From assembly GCA_904501815.1 (NCBI GenBank), contig CAJGCN010000020.1:1-14688 (forward strand): a stretch of DNA of 14,688 nucleotides, written 5' to 3'. Shown piece after piece: positions 13,853 through 14,688 of this stretch (position 1 is the first letter of the stretch; every line of letters starts with the position of its first letter). The translations under genes and the position numbers were made by a program. This DNA comes from an uncultured Clostridia bacterium. GTDB taxonomy: Bacteria; Bacillota; Clostridia; Christensenellales; Borkfalkiaceae. The notes under the pieces were generated by a model. It saw only the letters and a list, made by a program, of their open reading frames with translations. It had not been told where the DNA came from and did no database searches.

Positions 13853-14484
13853 GAATTTTTATTAAGCGCAAAGCCTACGGGGAACGGGAGATTTTAAAGA
13901 ACGTTGAAATTTGTCTTTCAGACGGGGAAATTTTATGCTTATTGGGCGCGTCAGGCGCAGGGAAAACGACGGTTTTAAAGATTTTAGCGGGCTTGACGGA
14001 ATTTGAAGGGGAATTAGAGAATATTCCCGAACGGGTAGGCTACCTGTTTCAAGAACCGAGATTGTTGCCGAATTTAACGGTAGAAGAAAATTTGTCGTTC
14101 GTTGGCGGTAAAGCGGAAGAAATAGCCGAGATTTTACAGGCAGTAGAGCTTTCTGCACTCGCTAAAAAACGACCGAGAGAGCTTTCGGGCGGGGAAAAAC
14201 AGCGCGTAGCGATTGCCCGTGCGTTTCTTTCTTCTTCTCCGCTTTTATTGCTCGACGAGCCGTTTACCGCGCTGGACACCGCGCTGAAAATGCGGTTAAC
14301 GGAATTGTTTTTAAATCTTTGCAAAGAAAAACGCCGTACGGCGATATTCGTCACGCACGATTTAAACGAAGCGTTTGCGGTTGGGGACAGGATTGCGGTG
14401 TTAAAAAACGGCTCGATTGCGCTTTGCGTTCCGTCCAGCCAAGACGGCGCGAAAACGCAAGCGTTAGACTGTTTAATGAATTGA
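13849..14484 (+). CDS. ABC importer ATPase
   Basis: The 211-aa nucleotide-binding subunit drives the importer. It has Walker A GASGAGKT (about 37-44), Q-loop FQEPR, signature LSGGE, Walker B LLLLDEP and H-loop THD, in correct order and spacing. It is shorter than most SsuB/TauB proteins (about 240-260), mainly at the C-terminus, but no motif is missing. AAGGAGAG (13837-13844) precedes ATG 13849 and the ATG overlaps the permease stop. Frame extension upstream to a TTG at 13774 lies inside the permease gene and is rejected. Confidence 0.93.
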   Translation: MRIFIKRKAYGEREILKNVEICLSDGEILCLLGASGAGKTTVLKILAGLTEFEGELENIPERVGYLFQEPRLLPNLTVEENLSFVGGKAEEIAEILQAVELSALAKKRPRELSGGEKQRVAIARAFLSSSPLLLLDEPFTALDTALKMRLTELFLNLCKEKRRTAIFVTHDLNEAFAVGDRIAVLKNGSIALCVPSSQDGAKTQALDCLMN

Positions 14485-14525
14485 GCTTGCCATTTATTTT
14501 TCAAGATATAGAAATTATAAACGAT

Positions 14526-14558
14526 AGGAAGTCCAGAAACTGAGTTTTTGGACTTCCT
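14526..14558 (+). terminator. Hairpin terminator of the dut-ABC operon
   Basis: AGGAAGTCCA (14526-14535) pairs with TGGACTTCCT (14549-14558). The stem continues with a G-U pair and AAAC/GTTT, leaving a 3-base loop. The tail TACTATTTT is a weak U-tract, but position and stem make termination likely. Confidence 0.7.
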
Positions 14559-14688
14559 TACTATTTTGGCGGGTTATAAAAAAATTAAATTTTTTTCAAA
14601 GAAAAAAAGGATTTTTATAAGTTTTGTCGAATATATAAATAGTACGGAAATTCTACGCATTTGTAAATACGAAAAAAGGAGAGCTTTA
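14559..14688 (+). promoter_or_regulatory. AT-rich leader of a gene beyond the right edge
   Basis: No gene is present here. The stretch is very AT-rich with A and T runs. AAAAAAGGAGAG (14672-14683) is a strong ribosome binding site, so a start codon is expected immediately after the window. TTTTGTCGAA at 14622-14631 matches a Spo0A box. A clear -35/-10 pair was not identified; TATATAAA at 14632-14639 is a possible -10 region. Confidence 0.5.

Noticed and set aside
14526..14558. Insertion-sequence terminal repeat
   Set aside because: Both arms lie within 33 bases, form a tight hairpin after an operon, and no transposase is near; a terminator explains it.

Overview
The window looks like a chromosomal segment of a Gram-positive, low-to-mid GC bacterium, most likely an uncultured member of the Clostridia. 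The reasons are strong AAGGAGG-type ribosome binding sites, TATAAT-type promoters, a Gram-positive LexA (DinR) box, and frequent GTG/TTG starts. Genus cannot be read from the sequence.

Layout. (1) 1-934, minus strand: the N-terminal part of a secreted protein with beta-propeller-like repeats. It runs off the left edge. (2) 935-1340: a control and repeat region with a strong promoter for that gene, three tandem copies of a roughly 30-bp repeat, a LexA box, and candidate promoters pointing right. (3) 1341-1904: a small helical regulator resembling the ArpU/RinA class of phage late-gene activators. (4) 1858-2556, minus strand: a signal-peptide protein with a C-terminal membrane anchor, overlapping the regulator tail to tail. 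(5) 2611-10795, plus strand: a compact virion-head operon. It encodes a terminase large subunit, a small-terminase-like fragment, a P22-type portal, a scaffold-like protein, an HK97-fold major capsid protein, a gp4-like adaptor, a beta-propeller protein placed like P22 gp10, and an unknown 161-aa protein. (6) 10930-14484, plus strand: a housekeeping operon of dUTPase, TrmB-like tRNA methyltransferase, and a three-gene ABC importer (lipoprotein, permease, ATPase). (7) 14485-14688: a terminator hairpin, then an AT-rich leader ending in a ribosome binding site for a gene beyond the edge.

How it may work together. The head operon is intact: every frame is open and the terminase motor and nuclease motifs are present. 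Yet the window holds no integrase, replication, tail-tape, fibre, needle or lysis gene, and ordinary cellular genes follow directly. With a LexA box in front of the regulator, the most interesting reading is a DNA-damage-inducible, domesticated capsid and packaging module, comparable in logic to a gene transfer agent. A decayed podovirus-like prophage, or a satellite using a helper, are the alternatives. The SOS link and the regulator-to-operon link are inferences. The head genes, motifs and palindromes are read directly from the sequence.
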